A stretch of DNA of 64,000 nt. It comes from Lachnospiraceae bacterium UBA7060. Lineage in GTDB: Bacteria; Bacillota; Clostridia; Lachnospirales; Lachnospiraceae. The DNA lies in NCBI GenBank assembly GCA_002493835.1, contig DLAA01000160.1, positions 89,495 to 153,494 of the forward strand, in the 5' to 3' direction. The notes below the pieces were generated by a model. It searched no databases, had not been told where the DNA came from, and saw only the letters and a list, made by a program, of their open reading frames with translations. This document shows positions 53,861-63,214 of the stretch, in pieces. A program made the position numbers and the translations under genes. Position 1 is the stretch's first letter, and each line of letters begins with the position of its first letter.

Positions 53861-54147
53861 CAGCCATCCTCCCTTATTCTGTTTTCATATAAGGGATTCA
53901 GATTCTACGATGTGTAGCAAAGATTAAAAAGAATTTCAGATCCCTAGATATGTTTTCTTGATCATAACATATTTGTTGTAATATTGTAAAGTGAGATTTT
54001 AGAACATATAGATTCTAAAATTTACAAAAAGATCATAAAATATCATCGCTCGGCAGCGAACATTAAGAGTATACCTGCGGCAAACTCTGAGAATGCTTCG
54101 CATTCTCCCTAAATGGTTTACTCTGTCGCATTTTCCTATAGGATACT
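53861..54147. other. A+T-rich intergenic segment, no gene
   Basis: This stretch holds the promoter described at 53961-53990 and a short perfect hairpin, GAGAATGC-TTC-GCATTCTC (54089-54107). I see no gene. The rest is A+T-rich spacer. Confidence 0.6.
53961..53990 (-). promoter_or_regulatory. Candidate promoter of the Rpn-family pseudogene
   Basis: TTTACA (53985-53990) and TATGAT (53961-53966) on the minus strand, spacer 18, with TGT giving an extended -10. It lies about 100 bases upstream of the start codon at 53860. Confidence 0.5.
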
Positions 54148-54183
54148 AAAACAGCGCGGAGACCAAAGTCTCCACGCTGTTTT
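54148..54183 (-). terminator. Intrinsic terminator of the giant surface-protein gene
   Basis: The stem AAAACAGCG/CGCTGTTTT continues as GGAGAC/GTCTCC after one mismatch, with a CAAA loop. It is strong, closes on a T run in either direction and sits 17 bases past the TAA-side end of the gene. It may serve both strands. Confidence 0.85.
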
Positions 54184-54199
54184 GTTTCATTCACCTATT

Positions 54200-57100
54200 T
54201 CAAGCTGCAGGCTCCTGTGTCTGCTCAGGCACCTTTTTTGATATTTCTACCTTGAAAACATCGCCGTAAGAAGAAGTAGCCCTAATATAAATCTTCTGTT
54301 CCGCCGTAAATGTGTAGGTGTAAGTATACACATACTGTCCTTTATCCGGATCATAAGATTGCTCGAAATCAGAGTAGTTGTCAGTGATACTGTTGTTGGT
54401 ACTTGCATCATACATCTCTAAAGATCCACTACCAGAGCGTACAAACTGATACTCTCCTGCTTCCGCGGCCGTAAACTCATACCACTTCTGGCTATATCCG
54501 GATAAGGTGATACTGCCGCCCGCACTCAGCGGATCAAAGCTTACCTTCTCAAGCTTTAGATCAGAACAACCATTATCAAAATACAGATATACTAACTGAT
54601 TCTGCTCCAGCTTGTAAAGGCTATCCATTGTACTTGGCAATGACGTATTCGGCTCTTCCCCGCCTACGATATTTACAGTGCCATCCTCCGCAGTCTCCTC
54701 GTTCGGCTTATATGCCGTAAAGTAGTATGAAGAAAGATAGCTATCTCCATCCTTTATCCCGTAGAAGCCGGCTTCTGCAGCGGTAAATACATACCAGCTA
54801 CCGTAATTTGCGTTAAACCGTTCGCCTAACTTGATGGTCTTCCGGTTCTTGAAAAAATCGATATTACTATTCGTTGAGTTTCCGATTCTCTTAACCACCA
54901 GTCTGCTGTCAGTATAGGTTCTTCCCATTAACGTACCAGTCCAATTGTACGGGAAATCATAAGAAGAATCTAGATCCTTTGTCATATTTTTAACTGTCTT
55001 CCCATCCACAATCTGATAAAGCGCATACCGACCTTCCTCGTTTATCGTAACCTCAAACGGTAAACCTTCGCTCGGAATCTCTGCCACCACAGGCACACCG
55101 ACAGTCAATTTTGTAACAGCACCTTTCTTGTCATTGATCTCTTCCCAGCGCAGATCCTCATTCTCACCGTAACTGTTATAAGCATTGCCTACCGCAGATA
55201 CTGTGATGGTATATCTTGCGATAACGCCCTTGAGCACCTTGGACTTCACTTCAATGACTGTCTCACCGTCCTTCAGCGCTTTCAATACTGCGCTGTAGCC
55301 GCCGGACGTAGCCTGTACGGAAGCTACCTTCGAATTGGAACTGCTCCATGTCAGGGTGTCTGTTCCTGCGTACCTTGCGCCATAGTTATAACCGTACGCT
55401 TTCAGGCTGTAAGTATTCCCTGATATGAAAGCTAACTCATCAATTGTGTAATCGTCACCCGCATCATCCCTAGTGGTTATAGGCATACCCCATTTATACT
55501 TCTGCGAACTGCCTTCAACCATCAATCTCGTAGAATTCTTGTCAATTGTGCTAATCGCACAATAATCCCATGCGGGCAGTTTGGTTGTGGTCGCCGCCAC
55601 TTTTGCGGGCTTCACCGACTGTTCATCCTTATACAGCGTCGTAACTTCCACATTGTACTTGGAGGACTGTGTCAGTTTGTCAATCCGATAAGTAAGATTC
55701 ATCTTATCCTTGATCATATCCGCCCTGCAGTTAGAGTTCGATGAATTCACCCAATGCTCACGATCATGCCAAACATAATTCACATCATCATGCCACTCAT
55801 AACCGTATCCCCAATCATTCCAGCTCTCCCAATTTGCGTTACCCCAGTCGTCGTCAGGATCTATTGAATTTATCCATTTCCATTGATCCCAGTCCCCTGT
55901 CTGATCCACACCATCCCAGAGCACTTCGCCGTTGTTATTGAACGGTATGTTCTCCACGTAGATGCTTCTGATTAAGGTTCCTCTGCCATCCGTAACTTTA
56001 ATGCGGTACGCTTCCGCATACGGATTCATCTCAAACTGCACATCAAAACGATTGTCAATTACATTGATTGCCTTCAGGCCTTTCACAGCATCCAAAGCCT
56101 TGGCCGTCACCTTAACGCGTGCGGACTCAGCAACGTTCTCATCCTTCAGATCAAACTCTACAGTAGCCGCATGATTGGCAACCAGATAACCGTCGTCCGT
56201 AATCGTAAAGTCCTCGTTCGTTCCCAGGGATACTTTTGCCGCCTTGACATCGATTCTCGCATGTGTATTATTATAGTTCTGTCCCAGCTTCAGATTTCCC
56301 TCTTTGTAGTCGACTAGATTGCTCAGGCGAACTCTCTGTCCAACCTGCATGCTGACTTTTCTAGCTGCCATTTTGTCCGCTTCCGCCGTAACTGTAATCA
56401 CAACTGCATTGGATTTAGCACCGGATATCGTATCAACTGCATAAACAGTAGCTCTTCCAGTATCTTTCAACGTAATCTTGCCATTATTGGCGATCGTTCC
56501 AACACTGCTTACGGTCGTGTACCCATAGTTCTCCGCTATATGATGACCAGTACGTGCATCATAGCCATCATATATATAATCATAGAAATAGTACGCCACC
56601 TTCGGATCAGTATATTTGTTTTTAGCGTCTCTATCGAGCGGCAGCGGTAAATACTCTCCATCGCCCGCCGCGTCCTCAAACAGACCTTCCAGCGAAATCT
56701 GGACGGACTTCTCAGAAAGAGGCACTTCATAGCCGATTGTTCCTGCCAAACGAACATCTTCATCCGTCGGCTTTTCTTCCTCTTTATAGACATATTCGTC
56801 TATGCTGTACACATCTAGATCGTTCTTTTTGGAATCCTGCAGTGTCGCCACAATACGAGACGCCTGAATTGTCGTAGTGGCGAAACCTTTTACGCTTCCC
56901 GCACAGCTCAGTTCTACTGTACAGCCATCCTCGAAGCCGCGCATGCCGCTGACATTTCTTACATAGACCGTGTACTCCGTCTTATCCGGTTTTAATCCAC
57001 CAATCCACTGTGAAACTGTATTCACATACGTGTGCTTCTTCGCATCCCAAAGTCGTGAATCTTTTTCGTCATCTGGTGTCACAAAAATCGGCTGTGTTGC

Positions 57101-60100
57101 GAAATGGCCTTTCCACTGCTGGTTCTTCATAGCCTTAATCTCTGTCTCAAACGCTTCCGTATTGAGATTCTTGCCTTCCATGACGTAGATTTCTCTGCGG
57201 TAACCGTCACTGGTGCTCGGCAGTGCATACTGTACGTTCACACCGTAATCGTTTGCAATCACCTTGGAAATCTTAGGCGCGCTTACCTTCTTGACTGTGA
57301 TCTTCGCCGTTACAGCCTTGATTGGCTTGCCCTTCGCATCTGTCGTAATCCGCTCTTTCTTGCCGTCTACCAGATGCATCGGATAAACTTCTACAGTCGC
57401 TTGCCCTTCCGCCAAAGCGGTGACCTTACCGTACTCGCTGACATGTAATACGCTATGCCCTTCAACCACACCGTATCCGAGGCAGATCACATCGCCCATC
57501 TGCTCTTTCGTGATCTTGACATCCAGCGTCTGCTCCTGTCCCACTACCATGGAGGTAAGAGGTGCATTGAACGCGAGAGACTTCGGTGCGACCGCATTTT
57601 TCAGATCGCCAAGCATCTCCGCCTTGCTAAACAGGATGGTAAAGTTCTCGTTGTAATCCGCCGCCCAGCGAATGCTGAATGTAAGATCCTTTTTATCTGT
57701 CGCATTATAGGTAAACGTCAATGTGCGACTATTATCATCTGTTCTAATACTTCCGATCAGATTCTCTTTCGCATTATTCTCGATCGATTTCTGATAGGAC
57801 ACCTTACTCCATTCAAAATCAGCATCCTGATACTCCGCAGGAGCTTCGATTGTCACCCGAACCACATTGCCTTCCGGCTTCGCGTTATCATTATAAGGGA
57901 TCGCATCCTGCACTGTCACTTCATGTGCCTTAGCGACAGGCGCTGCGCCGTTACTCACTTTATCTGTGATATCCAGCTTCGTTCCATCATAGTCATCTAA
58001 CTTGACAGTGGAAGCGCCTCTGCCCACCTTGATAGGGATGCCTGCCTCGGGATCTGTCGCGGCAATATAATAATGTGCCCCTGCCTCACCGTATAAATTT
58101 TGACTGCCATCCTCTAAGAAAGCTCTAAGGCTGTATCTTCCTTCATCCGTGCCGCTGAACACAACGCCATCATTATACGTGGTAATAATCGTTTTTTCAA
58201 AATTATCATACACGTAGAAATTAGGATCCTCGTATTCTGTATAGCCATCAACATCATAATACCATACCGGATACCCCTGCTCGCCATTTGAAAGCTTCTG
58301 CTTTGTGAAGTATTCCTTATCTCCATCAAGAATATCGCCTTTCAAACCAGCGTTAGAAAGTTCCCGGAATGCTTTTTTAGCATCCGCAATCGCCTCAACT
58401 ACCGATCCGCCTGTCTCGTAAGTTTTTTCCATTTCAGGCAGATTAAGGGTCAATTTTTTCCCCTTTACTCTGATTTCTGCCAGTGTCTCATGCATAGGCT
58501 GGTATTTTTCATTCCCCGCGAAAGCAGCCGTAATATAATAAGTACCGGCATTTTTCGCCCAAGCCCAATCCTCCGCTCCGACAGGCAGAGTCTTATATTC
58601 TTTCTCTTCGTAATTGGTATAACCTTCATAGCTGACCCTATATGTTAAATCAGCATCCGTAACATCCCCTGTTTTCTTTCCGTCTTCCCCGACTGTGATC
58701 GGCGCATTAAATGCAGACAGTTTCCCCTGGATTAAGTTAAAAATCGATTCGCCATCATATTCCTTTGTATCTTCGAGCATGCTGCCGCCATCTGTCGTAA
58801 TACCGTCGAACCCGATCACAAGAGTACCCATCGGTTTCACTGTGATAGGAACAAAAAGCTGGCCTAACTTCAGTGAGAAGTTATTTTCATAGTTCGAAGA
58901 AGCGCTAAAATCGCCATCCTCGTCGGTAATTCCCAACTCAACTTTTTCAGCCAGCAGAACATACTTATCTGCCGTCTCATCGAGAGAACCATAATATGGA
59001 TCAAGAACAAGCGTTCCGTCCTCATTCGTTTCATCTACTTCTTTGCCATCTGTTCCTGTTGTCTTTCTTCGTTCAGCAAGCCGCCACCGAACCTGATAAG
59101 CATAATCAGCCTCTCCCGAAAGCATACTGTTCTTCCAGTCTGCTGAAGTGGACGGTTTGCCATCCAACTCCACAGTAATGGAAGTCTTAGACAGATCTTC
59201 TTTGTTATTCTCAATAAAAGCATCCCCATAATTACCCGTATAACCGGTCAGTCCGGCTTTCAGCTCAGCCGACAGGTCAAAGGTAAGCGTCTGCTTTTTG
59301 ATCACAAAATAGACATACGCAGGCTCCGCAAATGTCTCGCCTTTGGGATCATTATAATTAACTTCCAGACGATAAACACCCGCATTGACAAGGTTAATTC
59401 CAGACACACTCCCTGTAAAGGAATCCTCTATCTTTTCCTTGCTGTAATCGAGCACTTCCGTGTCGCCTTCTTTGTGTGTCCCTGTCATTTGTTCAAAAGA
59501 CAGGCTGGATTTTCTCCAATAATAAGTGAAATCCCTGTTGGAATCTGCAGAACTCAGCTTCGCCTGCTTGTAATCTGTATGGTTCAAAAAGATCTTCTCG
59601 CCGTCATAGGTCTTGGTGAACATATCGATCCCGTTCACTTTTTCGAATCCCATGCCGTCCTTTTTGATGCCGCTTACATCAATAATGCTGAGCTCTCCGC
59701 TCACATCAAGTTTCAGCTGATTCGCCTTATTTGTGTCCGCATCTGTCTTCACTTTGAAGCCGCAGGAGTCGGGATCCATGGAGTCGACACCCGCCATAAT
59801 TCCCTCGCTACTGTACACACTTCCAGCTCCGTTATATACAATCTTAGAGCCACTGAAGCGTACATAGTACTCATTTCCCGCTTCCAACACTGCTGTAGTG
59901 TTCCCTGCGCCACTATATATAGTCTCCTTGCCGTCCTTTGTTATCTCGACCAGATCAAATGCCGGCTTATAGGGCTGTGTTCTACCACTGTCGTCATAGG
60001 ACGTACCCCACATATTTTCTGTCTGAGGATACTCCCCTGCTCTGCCATCCACGTAAGGCAGTGTATAGCCGATCTTTGCAAGCACATCGTTGACCGGCTG

Positions 60101-61798
60101 ACTGGCATAGAATTTCGTACCTTCAGGCACATCCGGCTTCACTATAATCTCCGGCACTTCCATAATCACCAGTACATCCGCAAAAGAGCCAGCATACTCT
60201 TTCTGATCGCCCTTGTAACTGTATCTGTACACATAAGCGCCTGCAGTCGTGGGCGCCGCATCCAGCTTGCTGCCTACCGTCAGGCCGCAGAAAGCCTTGC
60301 CCGCCTCTGTCCAGGGTGCTGTGTAGTCAGCCGCAGTGTACCATGCGCCTTCAAACAGCGTTGTATCCGTATCAACGGTGATATCTTTCCACTTCTGCTC
60401 GTTCGTCGTCTCATCTACACCGTCGGGAGTCTCCAGCTTAGGATCCTTGGTAAGCGGCTCCCCAACCTCTGTGACAGCCGTCCCAGCCAGCAGTTCAACC
60501 ACATGGACTGTCCGCCCGTTCTCATCCGCTGCTATCACCGCGTCCTTCGTCACTTTATACTTGTTTACATCAGTAAATTTTGTCTCGTCCAGTGAAACGC
60601 TGAGTCTGGTTTCCTTCAAATCACTGAATGTGAGGACCTGCTCCGCATATGTATCTTTAATGTTATGGTTCTTCGCGTATGTCTCTGCGTTCGCGCCGGC
60701 AAACTCCACCTTAACTGCAATGACATAGTCCGTGTCAGCCGACAGCTTTCCCTCTTTCACCTCATCGCCTGTGGCAGCGTCCCTGATCACCGAGGTAAGT
60801 TTCACCTCGTTATTCGCGGACTCATCTGCATCCGCAGTCGCGGGATCATCCTGCACATACGTAAAAGAAGAGCTCTGCTCGCCGTGCTCGTTCAGCTCAT
60901 ATACACCATAGACCTCCGGCAATGGCACATCTGCAACCGCTGTCCCGGGAGTTACCATTTCAGGCTCAGCAATCTCAATCGTCACATCCGCCTTGGTGAT
61001 CTCAAAAGAGAACGTCCCCTCTGCAGCCCCGTAACCACCCTCGCCTTCCTTCGCGGGAAGGGTCAGCTTCAGCGTATAGGAACCCGCATCTGTGGGAATC
61101 ACACCCTCCTCGCTCAGCTTCTTGGGCTCGCTAAGTGCCGTGCCGCCCTGGAACCATTGCCAGGTGACTGTATCGATTTTTTCGTCGGACTGATTAAGCC
61201 AAACATCGTAATTCCAATCACTTGTGTGCAATTCAAATTGTCCCAAAAAATAAGAATTCAGCTTCTTGCCATCGGAAGAGAAGGGGTTGCTGTCTTTGCT
61301 GTATACGTACTCCTTCTTCTCTCCATAATATTCAAAGCTGTGGCCGTCTGCCGTCGCTCTCTCCTCGCCCTGCACACTGGCATCCGGCTCAGCGGCTTCC
61401 TGCTCTGCATCCGTCTGCACTTGATCCGCAGAAACATTCTCTGCATCTTCCGGTGTCTCCACATCGGCGTCCACCGGCGCCGACTCCGTACCTTCCGGCG
61501 TTTCCACATCGGCATCCACCGGCGCCGACTCCGTGCCTTCCGGCGTTTCTACATCGGCATCTGCAGGAAGCGCCTCTGTATCTTCTGACCCGGCATCTTC
61601 ATTCACTGCCGCCGGCGTCTCTTCCGTGTCCGCCTCCTTCTCCACTGTGGAAGTTTCTTCCACACTTGTCTCGGCCTGCTCAGGATTGTCGCCTGGCGCT
61701 GCCTGTGCCGTTAAGGGTACCGAAGTCACTGTCAGGGCCAATGCCAGCACCATGGCAAGAATTCGCTTTACCCGAAACAACTTTTTGAATTCGCTCAT
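54200..61798 (-). CDS. Giant secreted Ig-like surface protein
   Basis: About 2532 residues. The ATG at 61798 (MSEFKKLFRVKRILAMVLAL) is chosen over 61831 because GGAGG lies 8 bases upstream; it gives a signal peptide ending in TAQA-A. A low-complexity acidic stalk follows, with a 15-residue repeat (61455-61589). Next come beta-rich modules. MBG-like repeats carry TYDGEKIFLNHTDY and EYDGESIFNLIQG (about residues 730 and 1010). BIG2-like domains lie near 1420, 1810 and 2145-2195 (WSSSNSKVASV). FN3-like stretches lie near 1510 and 1900. A Trp/Asp-rich segment occupies 1961-2016. Two YxFTAAEAG modules near 2340 and 2440 resemble pre-peptidase C-terminal domains. There is no LPXTG, SLH or cell-wall-binding motif at the C-terminus (EQTQEPAA). 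An adhesin or stalk role is inferred. Confidence 0.88.
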   Translation of the reverse strand: MSEFKKLFRVKRILAMVLALALTVTSVPLTAQAAPGDNPEQAETSVEETSTVEKEADTEETPAAVNEDAGSEDTEALPADADVETPEGTESAPVDADVETPEGTESAPVDADVETPEDAENVSADQVQTDAEQEAAEPDASVQGEERATADGHSFEYYGEKKEYVYSKDSNPFSSDGKKLNSYFLGQFELHTSDWNYDVWLNQSDEKIDTVTWQWFQGGTALSEPKKLSEEGVIPTDAGSYTLKLTLPAKEGEGGYGAAEGTFSFEITKADVTIEIAEPEMVTPGTAVADVPLPEVYGVYELNEHGEQSSSFTYVQDDPATADADESANNEVKLTSVIRDAATGDEVKEGKLSADTDYVIAVKVEFAGANAETYAKNHNIKDTYAEQVLTFSDLKETRLSVSLDETKFTDVNKYKVTKDAVIAADENGRTVHVVELLAGTAVTEVGEPLTKDPKLETPDGVDETTNEQKWKDITVDTDTTLFEGAWYTAADYTAPWTEAGKAFCGLTVGSKLDAAPTTAGAYVYRYSYKGDQKEYAGSFADVLVIMEVPEIIVKPDVPEGTKFYASQPVNDVLAKIGYTLPYVDGRAGEYPQTENMWGTSYDDSGRTQPYKPAFDLVEITKDGKETIYSGAGNTTAVLEAGNEYYVRFSGSKIVYNGAGSVYSSEGIMAGVDSMDPDSCGFKVKTDADTNKANQLKLDVSGELSIIDVSGIKKDGMGFEKVNGIDMFTKTYDGEKIFLNHTDYKQAKLSSADSNRDFTYYWRKSSLSFEQMTGTHKEGDTEVLDYSKEKIEDSFTGSVSGINLVNAGVYRLEVNYNDPKGETFAEPAYVYFVIKKQTLTFDLSAELKAGLTGYTGNYGDAFIENNKEDLSKTSITVELDGKPSTSADWKNSMLSGEADYAYQVRWRLAERRKTTGTDGKEVDETNEDGTLVLDPYYGSLDETADKYVLLAEKVELGITDEDGDFSASSNYENNFSLKLGQLFVPITVKPMGTLVIGFDGITTDGGSMLEDTKEYDGESIFNLIQGKLSAFNAPITVGEDGKKTGDVTDADLTYRVSYEGYTNYEEKEYKTLPVGAEDWAWAKNAGTYYITAAFAGNEKYQPMHETLAEIRVKGKKLTLNLPEMEKTYETGGSVVEAIADAKKAFRELSNAGLKGDILDGDKEYFTKQKLSNGEQGYPVWYYDVDGYTEYEDPNFYVYDNFEKTIITTYNDGVVFSGTDEGRYSLRAFLEDGSQNLYGEAGAHYYIAATDPEAGIPIKVGRGASTVKLDDYDGTKLDITDKVSNGAAPVAKAHEVTVQDAIPYNDNAKPEGNVVRVTIEAPAEYQDADFEWSKVSYQKSIENNAKENLIGSIRTDDNSRTLTFTYNATDKKDLTFSIRWAADYNENFTILFSKAEMLGDLKNAVAPKSLAFNAPLTSMVVGQEQTLDVKITKEQMGDVICLGYGVVEGHSVLHVSEYGKVTALAEGQATVEVYPMHLVDGKKERITTDAKGKPIKAVTAKITVKKVSAPKISKVIANDYGVNVQYALPSTSDGYRREIYVMEGKNLNTEAFETEIKAMKNQQWKGHFATQPIFVTPDDEKDSRLWDAKKHTYVNTVSQWIGGLKPDKTEYTVYVRNVSGMRGFEDGCTVELSCAGSVKGFATTTIQASRIVATLQDSKKNDLDVYSIDEYVYKEEEKPTDEDVRLAGTIGYEVPLSEKSVQISLEGLFEDAAGDGEYLPLPLDRDAKNKYTDPKVAYYFYDYIYDGYDARTGHHIAENYGYTTVSSVGTIANNGKITLKDTGRATVYAVDTISGAKSNAVVITVTAEADKMAARKVSMQVGQRVRLSNLVDYKEGNLKLGQNYNNTHARIDVKAAKVSLGTNEDFTITDDGYLVANHAATVEFDLKDENVAESARVKVTAKALDAVKGLKAINVIDNRFDVQFEMNPYAEAYRIKVTDGRGTLIRSIYVENIPFNNNGEVLWDGVDQTGDWDQWKWINSIDPDDDWGNANWESWNDWGYGYEWHDDVNYVWHDREHWVNSSNSNCRADMIKDKMNLTYRIDKLTQSSKYNVEVTTLYKDEQSVKPAKVAATTTKLPAWDYCAISTIDKNSTRLMVEGSSQKYKWGMPITTRDDAGDDYTIDELAFISGNTYSLKAYGYNYGARYAGTDTLTWSSSNSKVASVQATSGGYSAVLKALKDGETVIEVKSKVLKGVIARYTITVSAVGNAYNSYGENEDLRWEEINDKKGAVTKLTVGVPVVAEIPSEGLPFEVTINEEGRYALYQIVDGKTVKNMTKDLDSSYDFPYNWTGTLMGRTYTDSRLVVKRIGNSTNSNIDFFKNRKTIKLGERFNANYGSWYVFTAAEAGFYGIKDGDSYLSSYYFTAYKPNEETAEDGTVNIVGGEEPNTSLPSTMDSLYKLEQNQLVYLYFDNGCSDLKLEKVSFDPLSAGGSITLSGYSQKWYEFTAAEAGEYQFVRSGSGSLEMYDASTNNSITDNYSDFEQSYDPDKGQYVYTYTYTFTAEQKIYIRATSSYGDVFKVEISKKVPEQTQEPAA
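61455..61589 (-). repeat. Three tandem 45-bp (15-codon) repeats in the stalk of the giant protein
   Basis: Units begin at 61455, 61500 and 61545, exactly 45 bases apart. They encode copies of DADVETPEGTESAPV, the last degenerate. Identical-length units of this kind can expand or contract in frame. Confidence 0.8.
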
Positions 61799-61870
61799 TC
61801 CTTTCTCCTCCTTGATTAGTTTATGTCCCACAGCCAGTAAAAAACTCCCTAACCATCGACACTTGAGACC

Positions 61871-61901
61871 ATTTTACCCCCCCCCCCTATAAATACGTCA
61901 A
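61871..61901 (-). promoter_or_regulatory. Candidate phase-variable promoter with an 11-G tract in the spacer
   Basis: On the minus strand TTGACG (61896-61901) and TAAAAT (61871-61876) are separated by 19 bases, of which 11 are an uninterrupted G run (61877-61887). It lies about 75 bases upstream of the ATG of the giant gene. Loss of two G would give the optimal 17-base spacer, so slippage in the tract could switch expression. Confidence 0.65.
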
Positions 61902-62005
61902 GGAACAATTTCACAATTTTATTTGGTCATTTCTGTGGATATATGATAGAAATTTGAAAGAAATTAAGATAATACGAATGTTTTATTGACAGGGAATTTA
62001 TAGAT

Positions 62006-62052
62006 AACAAAAATTGGCAGAAGAAAACACGCTTCTATGTGTCTCTCCTGCC
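62006..62052 (-). terminator. Intrinsic terminator of the lipoprotein gene
   Basis: On the minus strand GGCAGGAGAGACAC pairs with GTGTTTTCTTCTGCC (one bulge, two G-T pairs) around ATAGAAGC, and is followed by AATTTTTGTT. It starts 17 bases after the stop of the lipoprotein gene. Confidence 0.75.
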
Positions 62053-62068
62053 TGTTAAATGACTGTGG

Positions 62069-62449
62069 TTACTCCAACCCTGCGCTCTCGACCACCGACT
62101 CGCTGCTGTAACAGTATACCACCTTATCGTCGCTCACAAGATTGTATTTCTTGTAGCTGCCAGTATAATATTCCACGATCTTATCCATATCTTCGGAGGA
62201 TGCTACATTGTAGCAGACATCCAGATATTCCTCCCCGTTTACGGCTTTGATTCTGGTCGCCTCCACCCCGGCCTCCGCAATACTCTCCGACTTTTCCACG
62301 GTAAACCCCGCATCTTCCAAACTGCTGACTACCGCATCCGGCTCCGGATATGTCCGCTCCTCTTCAATGATCTTTACCGTGGACTGGCCGCCGCACCCCA
62401 CAAGAGCAATCATCATCATTACTAATACAGCGATCCCTAATTTTTTCAT
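62069..62449 (-). CDS. Small lipoprotein of unknown function
   Basis: 126 residues. MKKLGIAVLVMMMIALVGCG is a signal peptide with a lipobox LVGC, so Cys19 should be lipidated and the protein anchored outside the membrane. The mature part is acidic and alternates helix and strand segments (YLDVCYNVASSEDMDKIVEY). No domain is recognised. It has its own promoter and terminator, so it is probably not part of either neighbouring unit. Confidence 0.85.
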   Translation of the reverse strand: MKKLGIAVLVMMMIALVGCGGQSTVKIIEEERTYPEPDAVVSSLEDAGFTVEKSESIAEAGVEATRIKAVNGEEYLDVCYNVASSEDMDKIVEYYTGSYKKYNLVSDDKVVYCYSSESVVESAGLE

Positions 62450-62500
62450 TTCCCGTACACCTCTCCCTTACGTTCGGCATTTCTTATTGAAACAGCCCCT

Positions 62501-62529
62501 ATTGTACTACAAGCGGCTTCCTTTTGCAA
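62501..62529 (-). promoter_or_regulatory. Candidate promoter of the lipoprotein gene
   Basis: TTGCAA (62524-62529) and TACAAT (62501-62506) on the minus strand with a 17-base spacer, about 50 bases upstream of the ATG at 62449. Confidence 0.6.
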
Positions 62530-62620
62530 TCCATAACTTACTGCCGAGAGCGACAGTCTATCCCCCTCGAGCCCTTTCAAATACGTTTTTTAGGCTCAGA
62601 TACTGTTGGCAATTTAGTTG

Positions 62621-63214
62621 TCAAACTGCAAATTTCACTTCAGGTGAAATCATATCCAGCCAAAACAGCACCGCCTCTTTTAAAGATTTGTCTTTATCCC
62701 ACGCTGCGCTTTTATCTTGGTATCTGCATAGATAGTGCACCGTATATTCGCCATTGACACCCAGCTGTGCCTTGGAATCTACATAGAAACTCGACTTCGG
62801 ATAAATTACCTGCGGCGCCTTTCTCTCTGCATTCAAATATTCAAAATCCTCTTTAAACAGAGAAATATCATGAAAGTTCCCTTTACTCTCTGCTTCCAGC
62901 ACATCAGCGTCTTTTTGGTAGTACACTTTTACACTAAAACTTTTTTCCATTTCTTGAAGCTGCAATTCCATAAATTCATTCTCAGAATGTTCATATAGAA
63001 CATCCTGTGCCATTCCAACATTTACGTAATTACTGTTGAGACAAATCTTATTAGGCAGGTAATTATTCTGTTCTGACTGCTTTAACACCAATAGTGACTG
63101 AATAACTGTGGATTTACCCATCCCATTTAAACCCGAAAATACATTAAGCGGCCTCACTGCTAATTTAAGAGATTCGAAACATTTAAAATTCTTAATTACA
63201 ATTTCTTCCACCAT
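62621..63214 (-). pseudogene. AAA ATPase of the DUF3696 type, C-terminally truncated
   Basis: 197 residues. VIKNFKCFESLKLAVRPLNV and FSGLNGMGKSTVIQSLL (Walker A) are the start of an SMC/OLD-like AAA ATPase; DUF3696 relatives are around 350-400 residues. The frame stops after ISPEVKFAV. No signature, Walker B or C-terminal domain follows, and I could not find them in the 170 bases downstream. It starts directly after the DUF262 gene stop and is therefore probably co-translated. Most likely a remnant. Confidence 0.7.

Noticed and set aside
54089..54107. GAGAATGC/GCATTCTC hairpin as a terminator
   Set aside because: No T run on either side. The real terminator is the stronger stem at 54148-54183.
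53961..54147. Attachment site or origin in the A+T-rich gap
   Set aside because: No integrase, direct repeats or DnaA-box cluster were seen. Only a promoter and one short hairpin.
59474..61588. Two plus-strand open frames of 373 and 307 codons inside the giant gene
   Set aside because: They are antisense to a continuous 2532-codon gene with signal peptide and domain structure, and their compositions resemble no protein family.
61877..61887. The C/G run as a frame-switching tract within a coding region
   Set aside because: It lies upstream of the ATG of the giant gene and in no supported frame, so it can only act at the promoter or leader level.
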